Notes: generated by a model from the letters alone, not told the origin. DNA of 64,000 bases from Neobacillus sp. WH10 (GCF_030123405.1 NZ_CP126110.1:5518001-5582000); one strand, 5' to 3'. Positions 42,692 to 52,369 are shown, numbered from the stretch's first letter. Numbers and translations are program-made.

Positions 42692-44134
42692 TTATTTTAG
42701 ATAGGAAAGCGGGTTGACTAAGCTTCCATTTTTATACACTTCAAAATGGAGGTGAACTCCTGTTGAGTCACCGGTAGAACCCATCACGCCGATCGCTGTG
42801 CCTTTAGATACCGTTTGGCCTACTGTGACATTAATAGATGACATATGGCCATATAGTGTGCGTAAACCATTTTGATGGTCAATGACAACTTTATTACCAT
42901 AACCGCCATCCCAGCCAGCAGAAACAACCACGCCATTATCAGCCGCTTTTATGGTCTTGTCACTTGGTCTAGCAATATCAATCCCTTTGTGCAGTTTGCC
43001 CCAGCGGTAGCCCATTTGACTGGATATATAGCCGCCTGATGTCGGCCAGGTAAAGCTGCCTTCGCCACGTGAAGGAATCTCTTTCGTTCCTTTCACAACA
43101 ATATGGTTGACTGGCTGCTGAAGGATTTGTTCGCTTGACTGTTCTTTTTTAACGGTTACACCATTTTGTTCTGAAATGGCATAGGTTACGGAACGAGATC
43201 CGTTTTGCCCCTGTTGCTTTTCTTTTGTCTCACCCTTTGGCATTGATGAGTCCTCAACTACTTCATTTTCAAAAGGGATTTCTTCCTTTTGATTTACTTC
43301 TTTATCAACAATTACGTCAACAAATGGTTTAAGCACCGTTACATTTATTTCTTGGCCAATTTGTAAAAGTGAATCCTCTGTTAAACCAGGATTTAGTGCT
43401 AAAAGATCCGCTTTTGCCAAACCGTGAGCCTCAGCAATAGTTCCGAGTACATCGCCTTCTTGAACAGCATATTTCTTTTCTTCTAAAGTGCCTTTTTGTA
43501 AAAATGTAACTGCATCATCAGCAGACATAATTTTTTCTGGAGCAATATTTTCTGCTTCAATTGAAACATTTTTGGATAAGCGAACGTCTAATATACGAGA
43601 TTCATTTTCTTGTAATGCCGGTAAGGACGCATTGTCTTGGGCTTTTCTTGCATCAAGTTCTGTTAATTGATCCTCAGACACATATTGTAGTTTCAGCTTT
43701 TTAATTACTTCTTCTGCTGTATCTTTATTATCAAGGTATACAACAGGAGTGCCGTCAATCACAATAGCCGATGCTTCGGCTTGAATCTGGAATGTGTCTT
43801 TAATGGTTTGGACTGTTTCTTGATTAGTTGTTTTAGCTCGGAAAACCTGTTCAGGTATGTATTGGACCTGGGAACCAATGTTAAAATCGACATTTTTAAG
43901 TGATTTCTTTGCGGTATCGACTTTATCAGCAATTATTTTATTTACTATTTCTTTATCTGTAACATTGCCTATATATGTACCATTAAGATAAACATGATAA
44001 ATGGTGGTCAATTTTGATGATGTGGCAAAAGCAACCGGACCATTGCTAAAAGCGATAACAGACGCAGCCATCGCGGTAATTACAGTCGTTTTTAATAATA
44101 AAAACTTTTTTGATTTTTTATTCGAAAATAACAT
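42692..44134 (-). CDS. Secreted M23 peptidoglycan endopeptidase with LysM and G5 domains
   Basis: Secreted or membrane-attached cell-wall hydrolase of 480 residues. An N-terminal hydrophobic signal (about 12-37) is followed by a region of unknown fold, a LysM domain (about 220-265), a G5 domain (about 275-350) and a C-terminal M23 peptidase with the zinc ligands in His-Lys-Gly-Ile-Asp and His-Leu-His-Phe-Glu. It cuts peptide cross-links of peptidoglycan. The start follows AGGAGG. Placed upstream of walR, it is likely a WalR target: a WalR-box-like sequence lies about 130 bp upstream. Confidence 0.93.
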   Translation of the reverse strand: MLFSNKKSKKFLLLKTTVITAMAASVIAFSNGPVAFATSSKLTTIYHVYLNGTYIGNVTDKEIVNKIIADKVDTAKKSLKNVDFNIGSQVQYIPEQVFRAKTTNQETVQTIKDTFQIQAEASAIVIDGTPVVYLDNKDTAEEVIKKLKLQYVSEDQLTELDARKAQDNASLPALQENESRILDVRLSKNVSIEAENIAPEKIMSADDAVTFLQKGTLEEKKYAVQEGDVLGTIAEAHGLAKADLLALNPGLTEDSLLQIGQEINVTVLKPFVDVIVDKEVNQKEEIPFENEVVEDSSMPKGETKEKQQGQNGSRSVTYAISEQNGVTVKKEQSSEQILQQPVNHIVVKGTKEIPSRGEGSFTWPTSGGYISSQMGYRWGKLHKGIDIARPSDKTIKAADNGVVVSAGWDGGYGNKVVIDHQNGLRTLYGHMSSINVTVGQTVSKGTAIGVMGSTGDSTGVHLHFEVYKNGSLVNPLSYLK

Positions 44135-44261
44135 TTATTCCTCCTAAACCACGGTAAAACCCTTATAAACTTGAATTTTCATCTAGTAAAGCGTTTTCCA
44201 GAATTTTAGACCTCTTTTACTTTAACATAGTTTAATTTAAAAAGATTAATAGTCTTTATAA

Positions 44262-44278
44262 TGTAACAAAAATGTATA
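44262..44278 (+). promoter_or_regulatory. WalR-box-like sequence upstream of the M23 peptidase
   Basis: TGTAACAAAAATGTATA matches TGTWAH-N5-TGTWAH at 11 of 12 defined positions. The rest of the 44135-44542 gap holds only AT-rich promoter-like DNA and the end of the tRNA unit; no gene is seen. Confidence 0.4.
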
Positions 44279-44542
44279 ATTACTGACATTTTCCTACATA
44301 TTTTTGAAATATGCTAGTCGATATTTCATGTCCTTCTAATGGATTTTTAAATAAAGATAGTGAGAAATTCCTATTAAATCAAGGAATTCTATAGTTCTAG
44401 AGTAGCAGATTCTATTTTTACAAGACAGGACAAACTACGGGGTGATTTTTGTAAAAAAGAGGAATATTTGTTACAAACGCATTACTGAAGTTACAAAAAT
44501 AGACAAAAAAAGAAGCTTGCATGTGCAAACTTCTTTTTCGTA

Positions 44543-44615
44543 TGGCTCAGGACGGAATCGAACCGCCGACACAAGGATTTTCAGTCCTTTGCTCTACCGA
44601 CTGAGCTACTGAGCC
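44543..44615 (-). tRNA. tRNA-Phe (GAA)
   Basis: Complete 73-base cloverleaf with acceptor GGCTCAG/CTGAGCC, anticodon loop CTGAAAA (anticodon GAA) and T-loop GGTTCGATTCC. CCA is not encoded. Last of a four-tRNA run (Lys-Glu-Asp-Phe). Confidence 0.95.
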
Positions 44616-44622
44616 ACAAAAG

Positions 44623-44699
44623 TGGCGGTCTGGACGGGACTCGAACCCGCGACCTCCTGCGTGACAGGCAGGCATTCTAACCAACTGAACTACCAGACC
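44623..44699 (-). tRNA. tRNA-Asp (GTC)
   Basis: Complete cloverleaf with acceptor GGTCTGG/CCAGACC, anticodon loop CTGTCAC (GTC) and encoded CCA. Confidence 0.95.
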
Positions 44700-44702
44700 A
44701 AA

Positions 44703-44774
44703 TGACCCCTACGGGATTCGAACCCGTGTTACCGCCGTGAAAGGGCGGTGTCTTAACCGCTTGACCAAGGGGCC
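44703..44774 (-). tRNA. tRNA-Glu (TTC)
   Basis: Complete cloverleaf, anticodon loop CTTTCAC (TTC), 72 bases, CCA not encoded. Confidence 0.95.
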
Positions 44775-44789
44775 ATATTAAATTGTAAA

Positions 44790-44865
44790 TGGTGAGCCAT
44801 GAAGGACTCGAACCTTCGACCCTCTGATTAAAAGTCAGATGCTCTACCAACTGAGCTAATGGCTC
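44790..44865 (-). tRNA. tRNA-Lys (TTT)
   Basis: Complete cloverleaf with acceptor GAGCCAT/ATGGCTC, anticodon loop CTTTTAA (TTT) and encoded CCA. First of the four tRNAs. Confidence 0.95.
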
Positions 44866-44981
44866 GTACAAGGATAATTTACTAATCTTTTATTTCGCCG
44901 GATGCCCACACCTCAGTAAGCTTATTCAAGTAGCGGCTCGGCGTGTGCCCTGATGCTGTTTCATAGAAGCTTATTCGATCG

Positions 44982-45008
44982 TGCTCTACCAACTGAGCTA
45001 ATGGCTCG
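44982..45008 (-). pseudogene. 5' fragment of a tRNA-Lys gene
   Basis: A 27-base copy identical to the 5' end of the tRNA-Lys gene (acceptor strand and D-arm, 44840-44866), about 140 bp upstream of it. Downstream of the fragment the sequence is unrelated, so it cannot fold as a tRNA. It is a remnant of duplication or of element insertion. Confidence 0.8.
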
Positions 45009-45137
45009 CAGTAATTTGTCTTATTGTGACGACGCTTTTTATAATATCATGGTTAATATTATTAACGCAATACTTTTTTTAAAAATTTTTTAAAAAGGTT
45101 GAAGCTCTCCAAAATGAAGAGCTTCTTTAAATAATAA

Positions 45138-46430
45138 TTATATTTGTCTCCAAGGGCTGCGGACTACATTTGTTTGATTCCGATCTGGGCCGACTGAGAA
45201 GGTAGATAACGGAATACCTGTCAGTTGTGTAACTCGTTCAACATAGTGCCGGGCATTTACTGGCAGTTCATCTAATGTTTTAACCCCTGTAATGTCCTCT
45301 GTCCAGCCAGGAAGTTCCTCATAAATAGGTTCACACTGTGATAATACCTTTAAGTTTGCAGGATATTCGGTAATTACTTCATCCTTGTAGCGATAAGCCG
45401 TACAAATCTTTAATGTTTCAATCCCTGTTAATACATCAATAGAATTGAGGGAAAGATCTGTTAATCCGCTGACACGACGAGCATGACGCACGACAACACT
45501 ATCAAACCAGCCAACACGGCGCGGACGTCCAGTTGTTGTCCCGTATTCGCGACCTACTTCGCGAATACGATTGCCGATTTCATTATTTAATTCAGTTGGG
45601 AATGGTCCATCACCTACACGAGAAGTATAAGCCTTGCAAACACCAACGACATGAGTAATTTTTGATGGGCCAACTCCTGAGCCAATTGTTACCCCTCCAG
45701 CGACTGGATTTGACGAGGTTACAAATGGATAGGTACCCTGGTCAATATCAAGCATGACTCCTTGGGCTCCTTCAAATAAAACGCGTTTGCCTTCATCCAA
45801 AGCATCATTTAATACAACAGATGTATCACATACATATTTTTTAATTTGTTGGCCATATTCATAATATTCATCTAGAATATCTTCTTTCTTAAAGCCCTCA
45901 GTTTCGTAAATGCGTTCAAATAAGCGATTTTTTTCGTCAAGATTCTGTACTAGTTTTTCTTCAAATATTTCACGGTCAAGTAAATCAGCAATCCGAATGC
46001 CGATACGAGCAGCCTTATCCATGTAGGCAGGGCCGATCCCCTTTTTCGTTGTGCCGATTTTATTAGCGCCTTTTCGTAGTTCTTCCACTTCATCCAATTT
46101 TAAATGGTACGGCAGGATCACATGGGCACGATTACTAATACGAAGATTATCAGTTGTTATCCCCTTTTCATGTAAATAAGCCAGCTCTGTTACAAGCGCT
46201 TTTGGATCAACGACCATTCCATTGCCGATTACACTTATTTTTTCTTTATTAAAAATCCCTGAAGGAATTAAATGTAATTTATAGGTTTCTCCGTTAAATT
46301 TGATGGTGTGGCCTGCATTGTTTCCACCCTGATAACGTGCAATAACCTCAGCATTTTCTGAAAGGAAATCAGTGATTTTTCCTTTTCCTTCGTCTCCCCA
46401 TTGTGTACCAACAACCACTACTGATGACAT
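45138..46430 (-). CDS. purA: Adenylosuccinate synthetase
   Basis: GTP-dependent ligation of IMP and aspartate, first step from IMP to AMP. The 430-residue protein has the Gly-Asp-Glu-Gly-Lys-Gly-Lys P-loop (about 11-17), the Asn-Ala-Gly-His motif and Gly-Pro-Asp-Arg-Asn-Gln near the C-terminus. ATG 46430 follows GGAGGTG and gives the exact family length. It has a PurR-type operator upstream. Confidence 0.97.
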   Translation of the reverse strand: MSSVVVVGTQWGDEGKGKITDFLSENAEVIARYQGGNNAGHTIKFNGETYKLHLIPSGIFNKEKISVIGNGMVVDPKALVTELAYLHEKGITTDNLRISNRAHVILPYHLKLDEVEELRKGANKIGTTKKGIGPAYMDKAARIGIRIADLLDREIFEEKLVQNLDEKNRLFERIYETEGFKKEDILDEYYEYGQQIKKYVCDTSVVLNDALDEGKRVLFEGAQGVMLDIDQGTYPFVTSSNPVAGGVTIGSGVGPSKITHVVGVCKAYTSRVGDGPFPTELNNEIGNRIREVGREYGTTTGRPRRVGWFDSVVVRHARRVSGLTDLSLNSIDVLTGIETLKICTAYRYKDEVITEYPANLKVLSQCEPIYEELPGWTEDITGVKTLDELPVNARHYVERVTQLTGIPLSTFSVGPDRNQTNVVRSPWRQI

Positions 46431-46516
46431 GAAAGACACCTCCAAAATTTTTGCTTCCTTTAATAATTAATTTATCACCACCATAGTTTATCAATTTTTC
46501 ATCAAAAAATCAAACA

Positions 46517-46560
46517 AAACACGAACATTTTATACAAAAATATGAAATACGTTCGTAAAT
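46517..46560 (-). promoter_or_regulatory. PurBox pair (PurR operator) upstream of purA
   Basis: CGAAC (46522-46526) and GTTCG (46551-46555), each in AT-rich surroundings (ACACGAACATT and CGTTCGTAAAT), stand in inverted orientation with 24 bases between cores, as in Bacillus PurBox pairs spaced 16-17 bp. It predicts PurR repression relieved by PRPP. Confidence 0.6.
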
Positions 46561-46683
46561 ATAGCAAACTATGAAAATTATAAAGAAGGATTATCTAGTA
46601 GAAACGAAACTTTCAAGTACGAAACATTAATTTAAGCGGTTTTTTTCCCGTTAATCCTAAATGCTATCCTTTTTCAAAAAAAA

Positions 46684-46710
46684 GAGCTAGCCTGATAATC
46701 TGGCTAACTC
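46684..46710 (-). terminator. Terminator of dnaC
   Basis: GAGCTAGCC (46684-46692) pairs with GGCTAACTC (46702-46710) with one mismatch; a long T-run follows on the minus strand. Confidence 0.85.
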
Positions 46711-46723
46711 CAAGATACCCGCT

Positions 46724-48079
46724 CTACGCTCCTTGAGGGGAGTCATAGCGTGTTTCTAAATTTACAAATTTATTATATTCCTTCACAAATGCCAACGAAA
46801 CAGTTCCTGTTGGACCATTACGCTGTTTGGCAATTATGATTTCAATGATATTCTTGCTCTCCGATTCCTTATCATAATAGTCATCACGATAAAGGAAGGC
46901 AACGATATCAGCGTCCTGCTCAATACTTCCGGATTCACGAATATCAGACATCATCGGCCGTTTATCCTGCCGCTGCTCGACTCCACGGGAAAGCTGTGAA
47001 AGGGCAATAACAGGCACTTTTAGCTCACGAGCTAATTGCTTAAGGGAACGGGAAATTTCAGATACTTCCTGCTGGCGGTTTTCGCCAGAACGGCCGCTTC
47101 CTAAAATAAGCTGCAAATAGTCAATTAAAATCATCCCTAAGCCGTGCTCTTGCTTTAAACGGCGGCATTTAGAACGAATATCACTGATACGGACACCAGG
47201 GGTATCGTCAATATAGATCCCAGTACTTGATAAGCTTCCCATTGCCATCGTCAACTTACCCCAGTCTTCCTCTGTTAACGACCCGGTACGAAGCCTTTGC
47301 GCATCGATATTTCCTTCCGCACACAAGAGACGCATGACAAGCTGCTCAGCACCCATCTCAAGACTAAAAATAGCAATATTTTCACCTGTTTTTTTGGCAA
47401 CATTTTGGGCAATATTTAAAGCAAAGGCTGTTTTACCAACGGAAGGACGGGCACCAACAATAATTAAGTCATTGCGCTGGAAGCCTGCTGTCATCCGGTC
47501 AAGTTCCACAAATCCGGTCTCAAGCCCTGTAATCTCACCAACGCGTTTATGCATTTCCTCAATATTATCATACGTACGAACGAGGACATCTTTAATATCG
47601 TGGAAGGCACCGGCATTCTTTCTTTGTGCAACCTCTAAGATGCTTTTTTCTGCTTCGCTTAACAGTGCTTCAACCTCGTCTTCACGCGAATAGCCGTCAG
47701 TAGCAATATTAGTTGCTGTGCGAATTAATCTTCTAAGTAAAGACTTTTCTTCTACGATTCTAGCATAATACTCAATATTGGCAGCTGTCGGAACTGAGCC
47801 CGCTAGATCACTTAAATAACTGACACCGCCAATATCCTCTATTAGTTTTGATGCCGCGAGTTCTTCTGTTACCGTTACAAGGTCAACCGCTTTACCTTGA
47901 TCATTTAGTTGGAGCATCACATGAAAGATTTTTTGGTGTGAGGCACGATAAAAATCTTCAGGAATTAAGATTTCTGAGGCCAATGTGAGTGCAGAGGGCT
48001 CTAGAAAAATCGCCCCTAGTACAGCTTGCTCCGCCTCAATATTTTGCGGTGGCATACGATCCGCATATAAATCATTCAT
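46724..48079 (-). CDS. dnaC: Replicative DNA helicase (DnaB family, DnaC in Bacillus)
   Basis: Hexameric 5'-3' helicase of 451 residues loaded at oriC. N-terminal DnaB domain (about 10-110), linker, and RecA-like ATPase with Walker A Gly-Ala-Arg-Pro-Ser-Val-Gly-Lys-Thr and Walker B Met-Ile-Leu-Ile-Asp-Tyr-Leu-Gln. The ATG follows AGGAGG. It stands between rplI and purA as in other Bacillus. Confidence 0.97.
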   Translation of the reverse strand: MNDLYADRMPPQNIEAEQAVLGAIFLEPSALTLASEILIPEDFYRASHQKIFHVMLQLNDQGKAVDLVTVTEELAASKLIEDIGGVSYLSDLAGSVPTAANIEYYARIVEEKSLLRRLIRTATNIATDGYSREDEVEALLSEAEKSILEVAQRKNAGAFHDIKDVLVRTYDNIEEMHKRVGEITGLETGFVELDRMTAGFQRNDLIIVGARPSVGKTAFALNIAQNVAKKTGENIAIFSLEMGAEQLVMRLLCAEGNIDAQRLRTGSLTEEDWGKLTMAMGSLSSTGIYIDDTPGVRISDIRSKCRRLKQEHGLGMILIDYLQLILGSGRSGENRQQEVSEISRSLKQLARELKVPVIALSQLSRGVEQRQDKRPMMSDIRESGSIEQDADIVAFLYRDDYYDKESESKNIIEIIIAKQRNGPTGTVSLAFVKEYNKFVNLETRYDSPQGA

Positions 48080-48119
48080 CTATCAAAAACCTCCTACCTT
48101 AGAAGGATTTAATTTCAAA

Positions 48120-48330
48120 GTCATAAAGAAAACTCGCCGACTGGCAAGCTGCTAGGCGAAGACAGAGGCGTAGTTCGTTAGAAAAGCACAGCTTTTCGAC
48201 TGCGATACCTTTGCTTCGAAGCCTTCCTTAGTGCACTTATGCCTAATAGGAAAGTTTACTTTCCTATCGGCGAATGAAAAAAGTGACCAGTTAATACCGA
48301 TCACATCCGATTACTTACTTTTTCTATTGT
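48120..48330. other. Gap between dnaC and the repeat pair, with inverted arms
   Basis: No gene is seen. Several inverted segments occur (for example CGCCGACTGG...CTAGGCG near 48134-48158, AAAGCACAGCTTTT near 48182-48195). An A-run/T-run hairpin around 48280-48325 could be the terminator of the rplI unit. Confidence 0.4.
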
Positions 48331-48370
48331 ATCATGTTTATTCTAACTTTGAACTGGGAAATTTTTTAAT

Positions 48371-48628
48371 CCCGCATTAAGGGGCAGTAAAAATTAATTT
48401 TAGCTTGCTTAGTTATAGATTTATGACACTGCCCCTAAATGCCCGATTGGCTCATTTTGTATTCAGTGGTAACCCTCACTGTTTCCAGGTTCGCCTTATC
48501 CCGCATTAAGGGGCAGTAAAAATTAATTTTAGCTTGCTAAGTTATAGATTTGTGACACTGCCCCTAAATGCCTGATTGGCTCTTCTAGCAATCAGTGAAA
48601 ACTGTCACTGTTTGCTAGAAGAACCTTA
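48371..48628. repeat. Direct tandem duplication of a 129-bp hairpin unit
   Basis: Two units (48371-48499 and 48500-48628) begin with CCCGCATTAAGGGGCAGT. Within each, AGGGGCAGT pairs perfectly with ACTGCCCCT some 50 bp later. The first 85 bases are nearly identical; the last 40 diverge but keep a CAGTG/CACTG pairing. The second unit ends at the rplI stop codon, so it contributes the 3' untranslated part of that operon. Confidence 0.85.
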
Positions 48629-49075
48629 TTTTACTTCTGTTACCGAAACAGTTAACGTCGCAGTGACTTCATGGTGAAGTTTTACTGGCACCTTTGTATG
48701 GCCAAGCGTCCGAATGGCATCGGCTAATTCCATTTTTCGCTTATCGATTTTAATACCATGTTTCTTTTGCAGCTCTTCGGCAACTTGTTTTGTTGTAATC
48801 GAACCAAAAAGACGTCCGCCTTCACCGGCTTTAGCTGTTAATTCAACTGTAATTTTGTCCAATGTTTCCTTCAGCTTTTTTGCTTCAACAAGTTCTTCAG
48901 CAGCCATTTTTTCCTGTTTCTTCTTTTGGGCATCTAAAGAACTAATGCTGGCATTATTTGCTTCAACCGCTAATCCCTGCTTAAATAAAAAGTTTTGTGC
49001 ATAGCCGTCTGCTACATTTTTCACTTCGCCTTTTTTTCCTTTACCCTTAACATCCTTTAAGAAAATGACCTTCAT
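48626..49075 (-). CDS. rplI: 50S ribosomal protein L9
   Basis: L9 of 149 residues: N-terminal RNA-binding domain (Lys-Asp-Val-Lys-Gly-x-Gly-Lys-Lys-Gly), a long helix (about 40-75) and C-terminal domain. It overlaps the gdpP stop by four bases. Confidence 0.97.
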   Translation of the reverse strand: MKVIFLKDVKGKGKKGEVKNVADGYAQNFLFKQGLAVEANNASISSLDAQKKKQEKMAAEELVEAKKLKETLDKITVELTAKAGEGGRLFGSITTKQVAEELQKKHGIKIDKRKMELADAIRTLGHTKVPVKLHHEVTATLTVSVTEVK

Positions 49076-51045
49076 TCCTTTTTCACTCCTTCAAAAAATT
49101 CATCAATGGCCAGCTTTAATTGTGCCTCTGTTTCTTCAATGGACAGACCGGTCAGCTGTGTCGCTGCATTTGTTAAATGGCCGCCGCCTTTTAAGCTCTC
49201 CATAATCACCTGCACATTGATGTTCCCCAGCGACCTTGCACTAATCCCAATGACACCTTCAGCCCGTTTTGCAATCACAAAGGAAGCCAGCACCCCGTCC
49301 ATTGTTAATAGTGTATCAGCAGCTTGTGCGATAATCACTTGATCATGAAGTTCAAGTTCCGTACCTTTCGCAATTGCAATTCCATCACGGTAGAAAGATA
49401 CTGATTCAATTAATTTCGATCTTTTTATATATGTATCAACGTCTTCTTTTAAAAACTTCTGGACGAGAACCGTATCAGCACCGTGTGCCCGAAGGTAAGA
49501 GGCTGCATCAAATGTCCTAGCACCCGTTCGTAAGGTAAAACTTTTCGTATCGACAATGATTCCGGCTAACAGGGCCGTTGCCTCAATCATCTCAATTTTA
49601 CCGCGTTTCGGTTGATATTCCAAAAATTCCGTTACAAGTTCCGCAGTAGAAGAGGCATAAGGTTCCATATATACCAGCAATGAGTTGGAAATAAACTCTT
49701 CTCCGCGTCGATGGTGGTCAATTACAACGACATGATCAATCTTGTTCAATAAACGTTCTTCCATCACAAGCGAAGGTTTATGGGTATCGACCACGACAAG
49801 CAGTGTTTTATCCGTTGATATTTCTAAAGCCAGTTCAGGGCTGATAAAGCGGGAAAATAACTGTTCTTGCTGACGGAGTTCATCCATAAGCCGTTTCACA
49901 GCGCTGTCCATATCCTGCATATTCACCACAATATAGGCTTCTTTTTGGTTCATTTGTGCAACCTTATAAATACCAATACTTGAACCAATCGAATCCATAT
50001 CAGGGTTTTTATGTCCCATAATAATGACTTTATCACTGGCGGTAATTAAATCTCTCAAGGCATGAGAGATGACACGTGCCCGAACCCGTGTCCGTTTCTC
50101 AACTGGATTTGTTTTGCCGCCAAAAAATTTCACTTTACCGTTTGGCAGTTTAATGGCTACTTGGTCGCCGCCCCTGCCTAAGGCTAAATCGAGACTTGAT
50201 TGGGCTAAGACTCCTAATTCCGGTAACGAGGACACACCGGTGCCTACCCCGATACTCAAGGTAAAAGAAACATTCTGCTTCGAAGTTAATTCCCGTATCT
50301 CATCTAGGATGCTAAACTTTTCTTTTTCAAGGACATGGAGAATTCTTTCGCTAAAAACAGCAATGAATCGTTCTGAGGAAACTCTTTTTAAGAAAATGCC
50401 ATTATCGTTTGCCCACTTATTCAAAATAGAAGTGACTAAATTATTGATACTGCCGCGCATCTGATCATCCATACCCTGAGTAAGGTCATCATAATTGTCC
50501 AAAAAGATGGTAGCAATGACCGTCCTGTCATCCTGGTACCTTTTCTCAATTTCCTTTTGTTCGGTAACATCGAAAAAGTACAATAGGCGCTCTTCAGATT
50601 TATGAATTACGCGGAATTTTCGGTCATGGAGAGTGATAATTTCTGTCTCTACTTCCTGTTTAATCAACGGAATCAATGTATCTGCTATATCATAGAGTGA
50701 CCTGCCAATCAATGTCTCCTCATCAAAATAAGATGACAGAAAAGGGTTTGACCATTCAATATAGTATTCCTCATTGATGAGCATAATCCCAATCGGCATT
50801 TCCATCAGCGCTTCTTCGCCAACTTTTTTTACTCGGTAAGAAAGCGTTGAAATATACTCTTCCATTTCCGTACGCTCACGATGATCAATGACAAACATAT
50901 AATAAAGGGGGATAAACATCAATAGCAGCCCAGCAACGCTTAAAATCCAATTATATAACAACAGGACAATGAGCAGAATCATTGTAACGCCAATTAGCCC
51001 ATAAAAAGGGTAACGAATTGACCGCTTTTCTAAAAATGCAGGCAA
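49072..51045 (-). CDS. gdpP: Cyclic di-AMP phosphodiesterase GdpP (YybT)
   Basis: Membrane protein of 657 residues that degrades c-di-AMP. Two N-terminal spans (about 13-52), a PAS domain that binds haem in relatives, a degenerate GGDEF domain (about 170-300) and a C-terminal DHH/DHHA1 phosphodiesterase (Gly-His-Lys-Asn-Pro-Asp-Met-Asp-Ser and Asp-His-His-Arg-Arg). The start codon is TTG at 51045, 10 bases after AGGAG, giving the family length. Confidence 0.95.
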   Translation of the reverse strand: MPAFLEKRSIRYPFYGLIGVTMILLIVLLLYNWILSVAGLLLMFIPLYYMFVIDHRERTEMEEYISTLSYRVKKVGEEALMEMPIGIMLINEEYYIEWSNPFLSSYFDEETLIGRSLYDIADTLIPLIKQEVETEIITLHDRKFRVIHKSEERLLYFFDVTEQKEIEKRYQDDRTVIATIFLDNYDDLTQGMDDQMRGSINNLVTSILNKWANDNGIFLKRVSSERFIAVFSERILHVLEKEKFSILDEIRELTSKQNVSFTLSIGVGTGVSSLPELGVLAQSSLDLALGRGGDQVAIKLPNGKVKFFGGKTNPVEKRTRVRARVISHALRDLITASDKVIIMGHKNPDMDSIGSSIGIYKVAQMNQKEAYIVVNMQDMDSAVKRLMDELRQQEQLFSRFISPELALEISTDKTLLVVVDTHKPSLVMEERLLNKIDHVVVIDHHRRGEEFISNSLLVYMEPYASSTAELVTEFLEYQPKRGKIEMIEATALLAGIIVDTKSFTLRTGARTFDAASYLRAHGADTVLVQKFLKEDVDTYIKRSKLIESVSFYRDGIAIAKGTELELHDQVIIAQAADTLLTMDGVLASFVIAKRAEGVIGISARSLGNINVQVIMESLKGGGHLTNAATQLTGLSIEETEAQLKLAIDEFFEGVKKE

Positions 51046-51070
51046 AGTTCTCAGCTCCTAGACGCTAGTC

Positions 51071-52009
51071 TTACTCTTTTTTTTCAAACTGCTTTCTATA
51101 ATCAAAGCCTAAATCAGTAATACCTAATAACAATATTATATAACGGACAATTGGAATCGTGAAAGAAAGAATTGCAACAAACACACCAAGTCCCCTAGCA
51201 ACTGACTTTTGATGGAATATAAAAAATAAAAAGGCCAGTCCCTGAAAAATAAGAAAAAACTCCAATATGTATCGTGCATTGATTAAAACAGAAAATATAT
51301 AGGTTTCTTCATGAGGTCGAAACAGCAGCATCGACCCTAAGGCAATTAAATAGTACCACAAAAGGCTTTTTGGCAAGGAAAGATTACGGAATTTGCCCCA
51401 TGTCTTTACGTTTACACCAAATCTTTTTACAACCGGAAAACACACCCACTGAATAATAAAGGAAATTAAAATGGATCCCATGATCAAAAAGCTAGGTGCA
51501 TAAATTTCGATCATTTTTATGAGATTGACATTTTGCTCTTTTAGAACTTTAATTTGATCTTCTCGTCCCATAGCTTTCAGCATCTCTTCGGACATTGATT
51601 GATTTAAGACAGTATGAAGTTCATGAATGATATCAATTTTCATAAAAGCAGTAATAACTACATAATAAATGACCAAACCCGCCATTAAGATTAATGAACT
51701 GGAAATTAAAATAGCAGTCCGGCTTTTGTTCTTTTGCAGCATGTATCCAATAACCACACCGGCAGCTCCGTAAAAAAGCATGAGGCCAAGACCTGGTATT
51801 GAACCTGCAATAAATGAAATGACGATTGCAGCTAAAAAGAAGGCAGCAATATTTTTAATGCTGTTTTTAGCCGCGAATATAATAAACGGCGCCGGCAGGA
51901 CAACGTTTAAAAAGGAACCAATAAGCGGTACGTAAATCGTTATTAATAATAATACCGTAAATGCAGCTAATAGGACGGCACCTTCTGTGAGTTTGCTTAC
52001 ATTTTTCAC
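51071..52009 (-). CDS. yybS: DUF2232 membrane protein YybS
   Basis: Membrane protein of 312 residues with about eight spans, of the DUF2232/YybS family, always found next to gdpP. The start is GTG 52009 behind AGAGGTG. It precedes gdpP by 25 bp in one operon. Function unknown. Confidence 0.88.
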   Translation of the reverse strand: MKNVSKLTEGAVLLAAFTVLLLITIYVPLIGSFLNVVLPAPFIIFAAKNSIKNIAAFFLAAIVISFIAGSIPGLGLMLFYGAAGVVIGYMLQKNKSRTAILISSSLILMAGLVIYYVVITAFMKIDIIHELHTVLNQSMSEEMLKAMGREDQIKVLKEQNVNLIKMIEIYAPSFLIMGSILISFIIQWVCFPVVKRFGVNVKTWGKFRNLSLPKSLLWYYLIALGSMLLFRPHEETYIFSVLINARYILEFFLIFQGLAFLFFIFHQKSVARGLGVFVAILSFTIPIVRYIILLLGITDLGFDYRKQFEKKE

Positions 52010-52129
52010 TACTTCACCTCTATATATTTTCCAAGCTATTCTCTTATTTTAGACTAAATAGGAGCATTGATTCAACAGAGTAAAAAGTAAAAAAGGCAGC
52101 AAGGGCGCCCCTTACTGCCTTAATGCTTA

Positions 52130-52369
52130 TTATTCACCAGCCACGAATGGTAGTAATGCCATTTGACGTGCGCGTTTGATAGCAACTGTTAGTTTGCGTT
52201 GGTATTTAGCGCTTGTACCAGTTACACGACGTGGTAAAATCTTTCCACGTTCAGAGATGAATTTTTTAAGTAAATCTACGTCTTTGTAATCGATGCGAGT
52301 GATGCCATTTGCTGTAAAATAGCACACTTTACGACGTTTTGCGCGACCGCCTTTACGTCCTCCTGCCAT
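52130..52369 (-). CDS. rpsR: 30S ribosomal protein S18
   Basis: S18 of 79 residues, basic, with Lys-Arg-Arg-Lys-Val-Cys-Tyr near the N-terminus and Arg-Arg-Val-Thr-Gly-Thr in the centre. The ATG follows a GGAGG site. Third gene of rpsF-ssbA-rpsR; followed by a hairpin near 52090-52125 (AAGGCAGCAAGG/CCTTACTGCCTT). Confidence 0.97.
   Translation of the reverse strand: MAGGRKGGRAKRRKVCYFTANGITRIDYKDVDLLKKFISERGKILPRRVTGTSAKYQRKLTVAIKRARQMALLPFVAGE

Noticed and set aside
44185..44200. cre-like sequence upstream of the M23 peptidase gene
   Set aside because: An extra base separates the two half-sites, so it does not fit the CcpA consensus.
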